NCBI RefSeq assembly: GCF_002886255.1
Contig: NZ_KZ614149.1
Location: 2,294,001-2,358,000, forward strand
DNA: 64,000 bases
Direction of reading: 5' to 3'
Source of the DNA: Alteribacillus bidgolensis
GTDB lineage: Bacteria; Bacillota; Bacilli; Bacillales; Marinococcaceae
Part shown: positions 28,079 to 36,049 of the stretch, in pieces
Layout of the letters: every line of letters begins with the position of its first letter
Numbering within the stretch: the first letter of the stretch is position 1
The notes under the pieces: model-generated
What the model was told of the DNA's origin: nothing
Databases searched by the model: none
Seen by the model: the letters and a program-made list of their open reading frames with translations, nothing else
Program-made: the position numbers and the translations under genes

Positions 28079-28507
28079 TTATAAAATAAAATATAATGAT
28101 CCTCCCATTAATGCTACACCTATAATCCGGTCCATGCTGATAGGATTAACCTTAGCTCCAAACAACCCAAAATGATCTAAAACCATCCCCATAATAACTT
28201 GCCCCATTATAGCAGCTACTAAAGCTGTTCCTGTCCCAACCCTGGGAACAGATAAAACCATAATGAAGATATATAAGGCTCCCAATACTCCAATAAACAT
28301 TTCCCACTTAGGAAGTGTCCATACTACCGAATAATTCCCTTTTCCTAATAGTATGGAAAAGATAAATAAAGCTGCTGCTCCCATGGCATAGGCTAGAAAA
28401 GAAGTTTCTATTGTTCCTACCCGTTTTCCGATCTCTCCATTTACCCCTGCCTGAAAAGCCAAGGCAGAACCACCTAGCATACTTAATAAGATGAACAACC
28501 ATTTCAT
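28079..28507 (-). CDS. DMT-superfamily transporter, YdcZ/DUF606 type
   Basis: 142 residues, about five hydrophobic segments, the half-size form of the DMT superfamily. Start chosen at ATG 28507, preceded by GGAGGAAAC; the longer frame to 28567 has no ribosome-binding site. Seen: SALAFQAGVNGEIGKRVGTIE near residue 14 and VGTGTALVAAIMGQVIMGM near 98, both typical. Divergent from a LysR gene, a common pairing in which LysR controls the transporter. Substrate unknown. Confidence 0.85.
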   Translation of the reverse strand: MKWLFILLSMLGGSALAFQAGVNGEIGKRVGTIETSFLAYAMGAAALFIFSILLGKGNYSVVWTLPKWEMFIGVLGALYIFIMVLSVPRVGTGTALVAAIMGQVIMGMVLDHFGLFGAKVNPISMDRIIGVALMGGSLYFIL

Positions 28508-28654
28508 AATGTTTCCTCCTGAATATAAAAAATCAATCGTGATACAAACGAACATCGCGTATAACATGGTAATATAGATTTGATATCATTAATAATGAAT
28601 CTTTTAGATGATAGTAATTAATTAAATTGATGAGGAAAAGAGGAGAGGTTTTCG

Positions 28655-29518
28655 TTGGATCTTAGCGATTTAGAGGTTTTTAAAGCTATTGTCGAAGAAA
28701 ATAATTTCACAAAAGCAGCAAAAAAGATGAATTACGTTCAATCCAATATAACGACAAGAATAAAACGATTAGAAACTGAACTAAATACGAAATTATTTTA
28801 TCGCCACTCCCATGGCGTCACGTTAACTCCTTCAGGTGTTACCTTATTAAAATACACAGATCAACTATTCGCGTTAGTTGCAGAAACAAAAAAATCTGTT
28901 TCCAACCAGGAGACTGCTTGCGGACCACTATCTATTGGGTCTATTGAATCTACTGCAGCCGTGAGGTTACCTCCGTTGCTGAATAACTTTATGAACCAAT
29001 TCACGGAAGTCGATTTGTCTTTAAAGACCAGTACTACTGAAAAACTGATCAACGACATATTGGATTACCAACTGGATGGTGCTTTTGTAGCTGGTCCTGT
29101 CAACCATCCTGCCCTGTGTGCACAACCGTTTGTCGAAGAAGAGGTGATTTTAGTTTCCGATTCAAATCATGCTGTTTTAGAAACCTTTCAAGATATCAAT
29201 CAAAGAACACTCCTCACGTTAAAACCAGGTTGCATTTATCGAAAACAGTTAGAAACATGGCTTGAAGCAGAAGGAATTTTCCCTAAAAAAATCATGGAAT
29301 TTTCTACGCTGGAAGGCCTTTTTGGCTGTTTAAAAGCCGGTTTGGGTGTTTCGCTGTTATCTAAATACTATGTCGACAACCTTCACTATAAAGACAATCT
29401 CCAATTCTACTCGATGCCTAAGCAATATGCCAGAGTATCAACTATCTTTATTCATCGAAAAGATGTTTTACGAACTGAAGCTTTCCAAGCATTTTTAAAA
29501 GAGTTCAACTTAATATAA
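28655..29518 (+). CDS. LysR-family transcriptional regulator
   Basis: 287 residues: N-terminal winged helix (LEVFKAIVEENNFTKAAKKM, about 5-25, and VQSNITTRIKRLETELNTKL) and a periplasmic-binding-like effector domain (about 90-287). TTG start at 28655 preceded by AGAGGAGAGG. Divergent from the YdcZ-type transporter, with about 150 bp between the starts that should hold the shared operator. Confidence 0.9.
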   Translation: MDLSDLEVFKAIVEENNFTKAAKKMNYVQSNITTRIKRLETELNTKLFYRHSHGVTLTPSGVTLLKYTDQLFALVAETKKSVSNQETACGPLSIGSIESTAAVRLPPLLNNFMNQFTEVDLSLKTSTTEKLINDILDYQLDGAFVAGPVNHPALCAQPFVEEEVILVSDSNHAVLETFQDINQRTLLTLKPGCIYRKQLETWLEAEGIFPKKIMEFSTLEGLFGCLKAGLGVSLLSKYYVDNLHYKDNLQFYSMPKQYARVSTIFIHRKDVLRTEAFQAFLKEFNLI

Positions 29519-29801
29519 ATACAAAGAATAAATTAAGGAAAGGGCGCAATCTTTTATTATAGAAATGCGTTAAATTATATTTAAGAACCTGTGGATTTAC
29601 TACGTTAAAATCCGAGTATAAAAAAGCCTAATTTTTCGATTATAACCCTGATAAATTAGATAATTTTCTTATTCATCTTAAGCAGCAGTAACAAGCGTAC
29701 CAATTGATTTTTTCGTGGATTGACATCCCATGCCGCCACTTAACCAACAACATCGACATTTCTATAAAGTTAATTTCCAATTCTGATGTATGCAACAGAC
29801 A

Positions 29802-29842
29802 ACGAAAAACGAAAAACGAAAATCGACGATATTCGACGATAT
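29802..29842 (+). repeat. Short tandem repeats
   Basis: Three units of ACGAAAA followed by two units of TCGACGATAT. Found only here in the window. Confidence 0.6.
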
Positions 29843-29977
29843 TAATAGTAATAGTTCGGTATTTTAAACAGGTTATATATATACTTGTGTAAAGACACTT
29901 AACTTTTAAAATATACATAAATTAAAAGTTGTTTACTATATTCAACTATGATACTATACATTCATTCAATCATTATG

Positions 29978-30002
29978 ATCACGATCTTCATAAAATCGTG
30001 AT
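29978..30002. promoter_or_regulatory. Candidate operator D: ATCACGAT and ATCGTGAT 17 bp apart
   Basis: Sites at 29978-29985 and 29995-30002 with a 9-bp spacer, 350 bp upstream of the intact BCCT gene and about 165 bp upstream of the FNR remnant. Confidence 0.55.
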
Positions 30003-30058
30003 TTATTTCGCTTAAAATTTATGAATTGATATGTATTCCGGGCATATCCATTCATATT

Positions 30059-30072
30059 TGAAAGCGCTAACA
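30059..30072 (+). promoter_or_regulatory. cre site (CcpA), perfect consensus, arm D
   Basis: TGAAAGCGCTAACA fits the cre consensus at all positions. It marks the FNR-BCCT cassette as a catabolite-repressed unit. Confidence 0.75.
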
Positions 30073-30167
30073 ATAAATTGTTTTATTTAAAATAAACAAT
30101 TTATTCTATTTATCCTTAACCCATCTAGTTAAACATTAAAGCTCAACTGCACCAGTAGATCGAAAGT

Positions 30168-30329
30168 ATGCCCCAGCTCGGTGGACAATTGGCTGCACTG
30201 TATCCAGAAAAATATATCTATGATATTGCAGGGTTTCCGAAAGTAAAAGCACAGGATTTAGTAGACAATTTAAAAGAACAAGCTTTTCAATTTAACCCGG
30301 AAGTTGTGCTCAAACAATCTGTTATTTAA
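30168..30329 (+). pseudogene. Internal fragment of ferredoxin-NADP reductase (arm D)
   Basis: An open frame of 53 codons reads MPQLGGQLAALYPEKYIYDI, then AGFPKVKAQDLVDNLKEQAF and QFNPEVVLKQSVI, which is about residues 45-100 of a YumC-like FNR. The FAD-binding N-terminus and everything after are missing, and there is no ribosome-binding site. It ends 20 bp before the BCCT start, the order seen in the inverted arm at 9-11.3 kb. Confidence 0.85.
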
Positions 30330-30348
30330 TTTGAAGGAGTGAATTTAT

Positions 30349-31866
30349 TTGTTTAAAAATAATAGCGTTTTCATAACGTCTGTTTCTTTAACGTTTATCT
30401 TTATCATGCTTGGTATTTTCTTTACTGATTTGTTAAATAAGGTATTTTCAGCTTCTTTAACTTTTATTCTTAGTTATTTTGGGTGGTTTATTATTTTAGT
30501 ATGTTTCTTTTTTTTAGCATTTTGTATTTATTTGGCATTTTCAAAATTTGGTGCAATTCGATTAGGTGATGATAATGACAGACCATCTTATAGTACAGTA
30601 ACTTGGCTTGCTATGCTATTTAGTGCAGGTATTGGTGTTGGTTTGATTTTTTATGGTGTAGCAGAGCCTGTGATGCATTTTGTAGATCCACCACTTGGTC
30701 AAGAAACCTCTGCACCTGTTGATGTTGCAATGAAATATACGTTTTTACATTGGGGACTTGGCGCATGGGCCATTTTCGGTTTCGTTGCATTATGCGTAGC
30801 ATATTTTCAATTTCGAAAAAAGCTTCCTGGCTTAATAAGCTCAACTTTTTATCCTATATTAGGAGACAAAATTTATGGACCTATCGGGAAGAGTATTGAT
30901 GGTTATTCTGCATTTATGACAGCTTTAAATACTTCTGTTGTTTTAGGAATGACGGCTCTACAGGTAACAAGTGGTCTTAACTTTTTATGGGGAATCCCAA
31001 ATACGCTAACCACTCAAATTTTAACAATTGGAATCGCGACTGGATTATTTTTAATCTCAGCCTCTACAGGGTTGGACCGTGGAATCAAATATTTATCAAA
31101 CGTAAACTTTACTTTCTTTTTTTTATTGATGGCCTTGGTACTTTTAATTGGTCCAACGATTAAAATTCTTAATATCTTTATAAACACAACAGGAATGTAT
31201 ATATCAGATCTTATCCCAATGAGTTTGCGCTTAGGAACATCTAACGAAGAGGCAACAAGCTGGATTGAATCATGGACAATCTTTTATTGGGCATGGTGGG
31301 TTGCGTGGACTCCTTTTGTTGGAGGATTTATTGCTCGTATTTCAAAAGGAAGAACAATCAAAGAATTTGTTATTGGTGTCTTTATCGTTCCATCTGTTTT
31401 AAGCTTTTTATGGTTCTCCATTTTTGGAGGCGGTGCTCTACACATGATTCAAGAATTAAATCATACTGGTTTAGCTGACACCGTTTCTCAAGATGTTACG
31501 TTTGCTATGTATGCATTTTTAGATTATTTACCTGGTGGTTCATTACTAAGTGTAATAGCAGCTCTTTTACTAATAACTTTCTTTGTTACATCTGCAGATT
31601 CAGCAACTTTTACATTAAGTATGTATTGTAAAAATGGTGTTTTAAATCCTTCTAACAAAATTAAGATGGTTTGGGGAGTTTTAATAGCTATTGGAGCAGT
31701 TGCTTTACTTGTAAGTGGAGGGCTTTCCACTGTACAAAGTGTTGCTATTGTAACTACTTTCCCGTTTATCTTCTTTATGGTATTAATGAATGTAACAATT
31801 ATTAAAGATTTAAAAGGTGAGATAAAGAAACAAGAAGTTAATGATATGAAAACTAAAGCAAGCTAG
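30349..31866 (+). CDS. BCCT-family transporter, intact copy of the duplicated cassette
   Basis: 505-residue, twelve-helix betaine/choline/carnitine-type transporter. Seen: AGIGVGLIFYGVAEPVMHF near residue 90 and the signature WTIFYWAWWVAWTPFVGGFI near 307 followed by ARISKGRTIKEF. TTG start with GGAGTGA, as in the broken paralogue at 9078. Compared with the oxygenase-operon BCCT, it has AGIG in place of GMG in the glycine loop, so ion coupling or substrate may differ (inference). Immediately preceded by an FNR scrap and followed by a second BCCT C-terminus. Probably controlled by operator D and cre. Confidence 0.93.
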   Translation: MFKNNSVFITSVSLTFIFIMLGIFFTDLLNKVFSASLTFILSYFGWFIILVCFFFLAFCIYLAFSKFGAIRLGDDNDRPSYSTVTWLAMLFSAGIGVGLIFYGVAEPVMHFVDPPLGQETSAPVDVAMKYTFLHWGLGAWAIFGFVALCVAYFQFRKKLPGLISSTFYPILGDKIYGPIGKSIDGYSAFMTALNTSVVLGMTALQVTSGLNFLWGIPNTLTTQILTIGIATGLFLISASTGLDRGIKYLSNVNFTFFFLLMALVLLIGPTIKILNIFINTTGMYISDLIPMSLRLGTSNEEATSWIESWTIFYWAWWVAWTPFVGGFIARISKGRTIKEFVIGVFIVPSVLSFLWFSIFGGGALHMIQELNHTGLADTVSQDVTFAMYAFLDYLPGGSLLSVIAALLLITFFVTSADSATFTLSMYCKNGVLNPSNKIKMVWGVLIAIGAVALLVSGGLSTVQSVAIVTTFPFIFFMVLMNVTIIKDLKGEIKKQEVNDMKTKAS

Positions 31867-31873
31867 ATTTATA

Positions 31874-32067
31874 GTCCTGCTAATGAGCGGCGGTCCTGAG
31901 GCTATGCAAAATGTAATTATTGCTGTTACATTCCCATTCTATATTCTTATGGTATTTATGAGCTATGCCATTATTAAAGAAAAAAAGATAATAAGTTATC
32001 AAATCAAACACTTTACCCCTTAGAAACAACTAAAAAAATTATAAATAAGGATAAGAAAGCAAAATAA
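31874..32067 (+). pseudogene. BCCT C-terminal fragment
   Basis: Reads LLMSGGPEAMQNVIIAVTFP then FYILMVFMSYAIIKE, nearly the C-terminus of the broken BCCT at 9078, not of the intact gene just upstream. After the last helix the frame is shifted. Suggests this arm once held the same BCCT and the intact one replaced its body. Confidence 0.85.
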
Positions 32068-32084
32068 GAAAATATTCTTTGATA

Positions 32085-32131
32085 AAAATGCCAGTCATCT
32101 TATATGGAAATAACGAGATGATTGGCATTTT
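32085..32131 (+). terminator. Terminator of the arm D cassette
   Basis: Stem AAAATGCCAGTCATCT with AGATGATTGGCATTTT, then T run. Counterpart of 9007-9060. Confidence 0.75.
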
Positions 32132-32237
32132 TTGATAACTCAAGTAAATTCTTTCATAAATATACCCTATCTTCTCAACTTCCACTTTATAAAACCTGGT
32201 TATTTACACGATGTCTTAATTATATTAACCCGTGGTG

Positions 32238-32422
32238 CTGCCCTGATGTGGACATTTATTTCGAACAGCATATAACTGACCATTTATATTTAAAATAGCA
32301 GTTTCTGATCTATCAGCTTTTACTAACTGTCGTTGTCCAGGTTTTAAATCCTCTGCTGAACACACGTTTACTCTTTTTAATTCACTCACTTTTTCTCTCT
32401 CCTTTCTACCGATTGAAATCAT
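32238..32422 (-). pseudogene. Rieske protein N-terminal fragment
   Basis: Reads SELKRVNVCSAEDLKPGQRQ and continues to YAVRNKCPHQG, about 54 residues nearly identical to the start of the Rieske gene at 7227-7643, then stops. The second ligand pair (CPLHGW) is missing. Unlike the FNR/BCCT part of this cassette, it keeps the same strand as its source. Confidence 0.85.
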
Positions 32423-32492
32423 AAGTTTTCAAAGCGTTTTCATAGAAAATTTTATGTTTCAACTCTTTCGAAAGAGTACTGAATACCCGATC
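32406..32492 (-). pseudogene. Amidohydrolase C-terminal fragment
   Basis: About 87 bp nearly identical to the last codons of the amidohydrolase at 7659-7745, followed by the Rieske fragment in the same order as the source operon. A direct repeat of 7496-7745. Confidence 0.85.
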
Positions 32493-32700
32493 CGAAAAGT
32501 CCATTAGAAAAAGCCTTCTCATCAAGGAAGAAAGACTTTTTCTGTGCACGTAAAGAAAACTTGATTTTCATATGGAGGTCTCGGAACAGGAAAAACATAT
32601 TTGGCAACGTTACTTTCCTTATATACCATACATATCTTTTTGTTTCTAAAAACTAGAGGTTATCCGATACCATGTTAAATATTAGAATAGATCTAGACCA
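32493..32700. other. Scrap sequence
   Basis: Contains a stem-like pair of GAAAAAGCCTTCT/AGAAAGACTTTTTC near 32507-32541 and a plus-strand P-loop scrap GGLGTGKTYLATLLSLY near 32571-32625 from an unidentified ATPase (IstB-like or PhoH-like). No gene. Confidence 0.4.
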
Positions 32701-34338
32701 TTATCTTAATTGATTAATTATATAATCTGCCGTACGAATGGCTAATGAAATTGTTGTTAATGTAGGATTAGCGGCTCCGCTAAATGGTAAAACACTATTG
32801 TCTGCCACATATAAATTAGGTATTCTATGTATTTGACCATAACGGTTGGTTACAGATGTTAAAGGATCATTCCCCATACGGCAAGTCCCCATTTCATGGT
32901 AATCGTCTCCGGGTACCCATAAACATAGGTCAGATTTTTCATTTTTTATAGTCATTGATTCTCCTATACCGGATATCACGTGATTTACCCCGTTCATCAT
33001 TTTTATTATAATCTCCATATCCTTTTCACTATAGGAAAAATGAACTTTTATTTCTGGTACCCCATATGCATCCACTCTATTTGGATCGAGAGAAATATGG
33101 TTTTCAAAACGAGGTTCTACAATACCTAAGGCTTCAATGCCAATTTTAAAATCTTTTAATACAGGTTTCTCTTCATAAGCCGAATACCACATATACCTTT
33201 CAAGTTCAGGGCCGTAAACAGTTATTTGATAGGGACGCTTTTTCTTGCGGGGGATAAGAGTAGCGAGTGTTCCTAGCATCTCTGGAAAATCATCTCTGTT
33301 AACTTTTGGTGTTGCTACAACTTTTGAATGATTCATTAAATAATGACCGATAGATCTTTCTTTAATACCAGAATTCAAAAGAAGACGAGGAGTTTCCCAT
33401 GTACTAGCCGATAGGACAATATTCTTTGCTTTTATAACATAAGATTTTTTTTCAGGAGACATCACTCGAATACCTGTTGCTCTTTCATTTTCCCTATAGA
33501 TTTCGACGGCGCGTGCTCTAACAGCTAAGTCAAATGGCCTTTGATTTAAGGCCATCGCAAGAAACGAAATCGCACTAAAAAACGCGTCAGAATGAACCTG
33601 GCCAAATTTTGTTCCTGAAAGATCGACAGCCATCGGCATTTCCATTGCATCAGGGAAACCACTGCTTCTCAGGATTTCGAGCATCTTTGTAGTAATCATT
33701 GAATCTTTCGTATACTCTTTCGTAACGTTCATAACTCGTTCAGCAATATTGTAATATGGGAGTAATTCTTTGTAAGTGACAGGGCCCTTTGCCATGTCGA
33801 TAGGATGTAAACGAGGAGAATTGCCCGACCAGAACAAAGTTCTTCCTCCTAGAGCAAAAACTTCCGTTGCCCCTGGAAAATGGGTAAAGTACTTTCCAAG
33901 CGAGTATCCTATGTTTTTGTATAAATCAGTTTTTCTTGTTGCATTCATCGTTGGAACATTAAGTGCATGAGTGGATGTCAGTAGATCTCCTCTTTCAATT
34001 ATACCTATTCGCTTTTCTTCCCTTTTCCACTGTTCACACAGTCTCCACAAAGTGGCTGGCCCTCCTGCTCCGGTCCCTACTATAATCACGTCATATTCGT
34101 TTTTCGCCATTTTTTCTAAAGACGTTAAGGGAATCCAGTGTTTTTGATCAGTTGACGGGGCCAAGGGTTTACAGATAGGAATATTTATCGGTGGCCTTAA
34201 TTTTACTTTTTGTCCGGTAATGTCATGATCGGGATTTAAAATTTGAGGATTGGCAGCCATAAGTAGGTCTAGATCTAAACGCAGTTTTTTAGCGATACTT
34301 CTTAATGTATCACTGTCTTTAGCAATATAACTGTTCAT
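32701..34338 (-). CDS. GMC oxidoreductase with N-terminal LysM domain
   Basis: 545 residues. Residues 2-50 form a LysM peptidoglycan-binding module (DTLRSIAKKL ... ANPQILNPDHDITGQKVKL). From about 82 a GMC flavoprotein follows: FAD site YDVIIVGTGAGGPATLWRL, the ALGGRTLFWSGNSPRLHP active loop near 170, and the C-terminal HEMGTCRMG ... NLYVADNSVLPFSGAANPT segment with its catalytic His. GMC enzymes oxidise alcohols or sugars. No signal peptide is visible, so the LysM part suggests placement in the spore coat or cortex rather than secretion (inference). Monocistronic, next to an ISL3 remnant. Confidence 0.88.
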   Translation of the reverse strand: MNSYIAKDSDTLRSIAKKLRLDLDLLMAANPQILNPDHDITGQKVKLRPPINIPICKPLAPSTDQKHWIPLTSLEKMAKNEYDVIIVGTGAGGPATLWRLCEQWKREEKRIGIIERGDLLTSTHALNVPTMNATRKTDLYKNIGYSLGKYFTHFPGATEVFALGGRTLFWSGNSPRLHPIDMAKGPVTYKELLPYYNIAERVMNVTKEYTKDSMITTKMLEILRSSGFPDAMEMPMAVDLSGTKFGQVHSDAFFSAISFLAMALNQRPFDLAVRARAVEIYRENERATGIRVMSPEKKSYVIKAKNIVLSASTWETPRLLLNSGIKERSIGHYLMNHSKVVATPKVNRDDFPEMLGTLATLIPRKKKRPYQITVYGPELERYMWYSAYEEKPVLKDFKIGIEALGIVEPRFENHISLDPNRVDAYGVPEIKVHFSYSEKDMEIIIKMMNGVNHVISGIGESMTIKNEKSDLCLWVPGDDYHEMGTCRMGNDPLTSVTNRYGQIHRIPNLYVADNSVLPFSGAANPTLTTISLAIRTADYIINQLR

Positions 34339-34559
34339 ATTATTATCACTTCCATGAGAATAAATGTCTATATATTTTATTCTAGAGTTTTTTTACTTAG
34401 TACTGTGGAAGGATTTATGATGACATAAAATCATTAAAGCAAATAACGAGTAACCTTTTTGATATTGGACTGGTTTAAGTGTGCTAACGAAACATTGAAG
34501 AGGGAAGACCCAAGAATCACTTTTGAAGTACTTTTGCAGTCACGTTTCCTTCTCCGTAA

Positions 34560-35430
34560 TCTTGGATGAATTATCAGAATTCATCGATCAGTCGATTTGA
34601 TTATCGTATCCAAAAAATCCAACATCTTAAGATGTTCGAACCAACCACTTATTTGTTTTTATCGAAAGCGTCGTTATGTTTGTTCTTGTGGTAAACAATT
34701 TCCCGAATCAAGTCGTGTTGTAGAGCGTTATCAGCGGCATTCGGTGGAGTGGAATCAAGCGATTGGGCTTCGTGTTATTGATGGAAAAAATTTCAAAGAT
34801 ACAGCTCGACAGTTTCATACTTCTTCGAGTTGGATTCTATTTCTACTCCTATGCCCAAAAAAGTAAAAGAATTACCCGAAGTGATCGCCATTGATATAAA
34901 GGGGGACACGAATAAGGGGAAATATCAAGTCATCATTGCCAATGGAAAGACCGAAGAACCACACTAGATATTCTTCGAGACCGTTCAGTCAAAACGGTGA
35001 AAAACTATCTACAGAAAAGAGGCACCAACGTGGAAAGCGTCGTCATGGATATGAGCTATGCGTTTAAGTCTGCTGTTTTCAGCTCAAAGAAGCCTTTTGA
35101 TCCTGGTTTGTAGAGGCCAAAAGGTGATGGATCAAAAGATGGGAAGAGTGAAGCAAGGACTCTATGACTTTTATCAGTTGGTGGAAGAGTCGGGGATCAA
35201 AGAATTTATAAAAGCGATTGAAACCTTGAAGACCTGGCAGACTGAAATGGATGAATAGCTTTACCTTTGGATATACCAATGACCCTATTGTGATCAAACG
35301 CAATGTAACGATATGATCGATTAAGAAAGCGTGTATTATTACATCATCAGATGAAAGTACAACTCATTCAAGTAGGATAAAGCGGCAGGAGCTAATAGCT
35401 CCCCACCCCCAATATTTGATTTAGAACAAA
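34560..35430 (+). pseudogene. ISL3-family transposase, decayed
   Basis: Frames together read YRIQKIQHLKMFE, RRYVCSCGKQFPESSRVVER and YQRHSVEWNQAIGLRVIDGK, then EVIAIDIKGDTNKGKYQVII, ILRDRSVKTVKNYLQKRG, VESVVMDMSYAFKSAVF and FTFGYTNDPIVIKRNV, which follow the order of an ISL3-family transposase: zinc-finger-like N-terminus, DDE core segments and the C-terminal end. At least four frame changes and several stops. No clear terminal inverted repeats seen. Confidence 0.75.
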
Positions 35431-35463
35431 TATTATTAAACCTAAACATATATAATTGAGCCG

Positions 35464-35506
35464 AAAAAACGCATTGGTTCTTAGTTGTGAAAACCAATGC
35501 GTTTAG
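35464..35506 (-). terminator. tmRNA terminator
   Basis: Stem ACGCATTGGTT/AACCAATGCGT (35469-35479 with 35492-35502), followed on the minus strand by a T run at 35464-35469, about 100 bp past the tmRNA 3' end. Confidence 0.75.
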
Positions 35507-35604
35507 CTCGTAAAATTATTGTTTGCACTTTTAATGAAAATTACTATTTATTAATCTTATCTTAAAGTCACATTTTGACGTATATTCAATATCCAGATTA
35601 TGTA

Positions 35605-35968
35605 TGGTGGAGACGGTGGGAATCGAACCCACGTCCAGAGACATCGCCACTTAAGCTTCTACGAGTGTAGTCACTATATTATGATTCGCCGTTGCATTGG
35701 CCTAGTGACGGGCCGCTGCAAGGCTAGTCTGATTGGTCTCTTCTGCCGGCCTCAGACGGCGGCCGGACAGCGTAGCCCACTGATTAGTGAGACCCCGGTC
35801 ACTCCACATGGGCGATGGAGAGCGGGATCCGCAGGTAACTACTTACGCAGCTACTGCGAGGTTTTCGTTAGATTTGCCAGTTATTATTGGCGCAGGCCTT
35901 TTACGAGACTGCCTAGCTCGACTCGCTACTTAAGCTCGACCTATCCCTGTCGAAGCCGTGTCGTCCCC
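35605..35968 (-). ncRNA. ssrA: Transfer-messenger RNA
   Basis: Rescues stalled ribosomes with SmpB. 364 nt. The 5' end GGGGACGACACGG pairs with the 3' end CGTCTCC-ACCA as a tRNA-like acceptor stem, with a T-arm GGTTCGATTCC near the 3' end. The tag frame reads GGC AAA TCT AAC GAA AAC CTC GCA GTA GCT GCG TAA, giving AGKSNENLAVAA with the charged Ala; it ends in AVAA, like the ALAA degradation signal of Bacillus but three residues shorter than the B. subtilis tag. Encoded CCA at 35605-35607. Confidence 0.95.
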
Positions 35969-36014
35969 ATTTGGAATAGGAAGAGAAATATTCTTTTTTC
36001 CCTTTGGACATTTT

Positions 36015-36042
36015 ATTATAACACATTCTCTTCCCTATGCAA
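36015..36042 (-). promoter_or_regulatory. ssrA promoter
   Basis: Minus strand: TTGCAT (36037-36042), 16-bp spacer, TATAAT (36015-36020). About 45 bp upstream of the mature 5' end, leaving a leader to be removed. Confidence 0.75.
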
Positions 36043-36049
36043 ACATTTT

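Larger units (their letters stand above)
29916..30072 (+). repeat. Arm D copy of the cassette control region
   Basis: Inverted counterpart of 11459-11620. Shared order: an ATAAATTAAAAGTTGTTTAC segment, ATCNNGAT pair, diverged palindrome and cre. Drift between copies is clear but the motifs are kept. Confidence 0.75.
29519..30167. other. Gene-free region with repeats and cassette control sites (arm D)
   Basis: From 29519 to about 29915 there is no gene; it holds a hairpin-like AAAGCCTAATTTTTC element near 29622 and short tandem repeats at 29802-29842. From 29916 to 30072 it matches 11459-11620 in inverted orientation. The rest is A/T-rich leader. Confidence 0.6.

Noticed and set aside
32571..32625. 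P-loop ATPase gene
   Set aside because: Only a short GGLGTGKTYLAT scrap with no frame of useful length.
32701..35605. Integrative element at the ssrA 3' end
   Set aside because: ssrA is a common integration site and insertion-sequence debris lies beside it, but I see no integrase and no second copy of the tmRNA 3' end.
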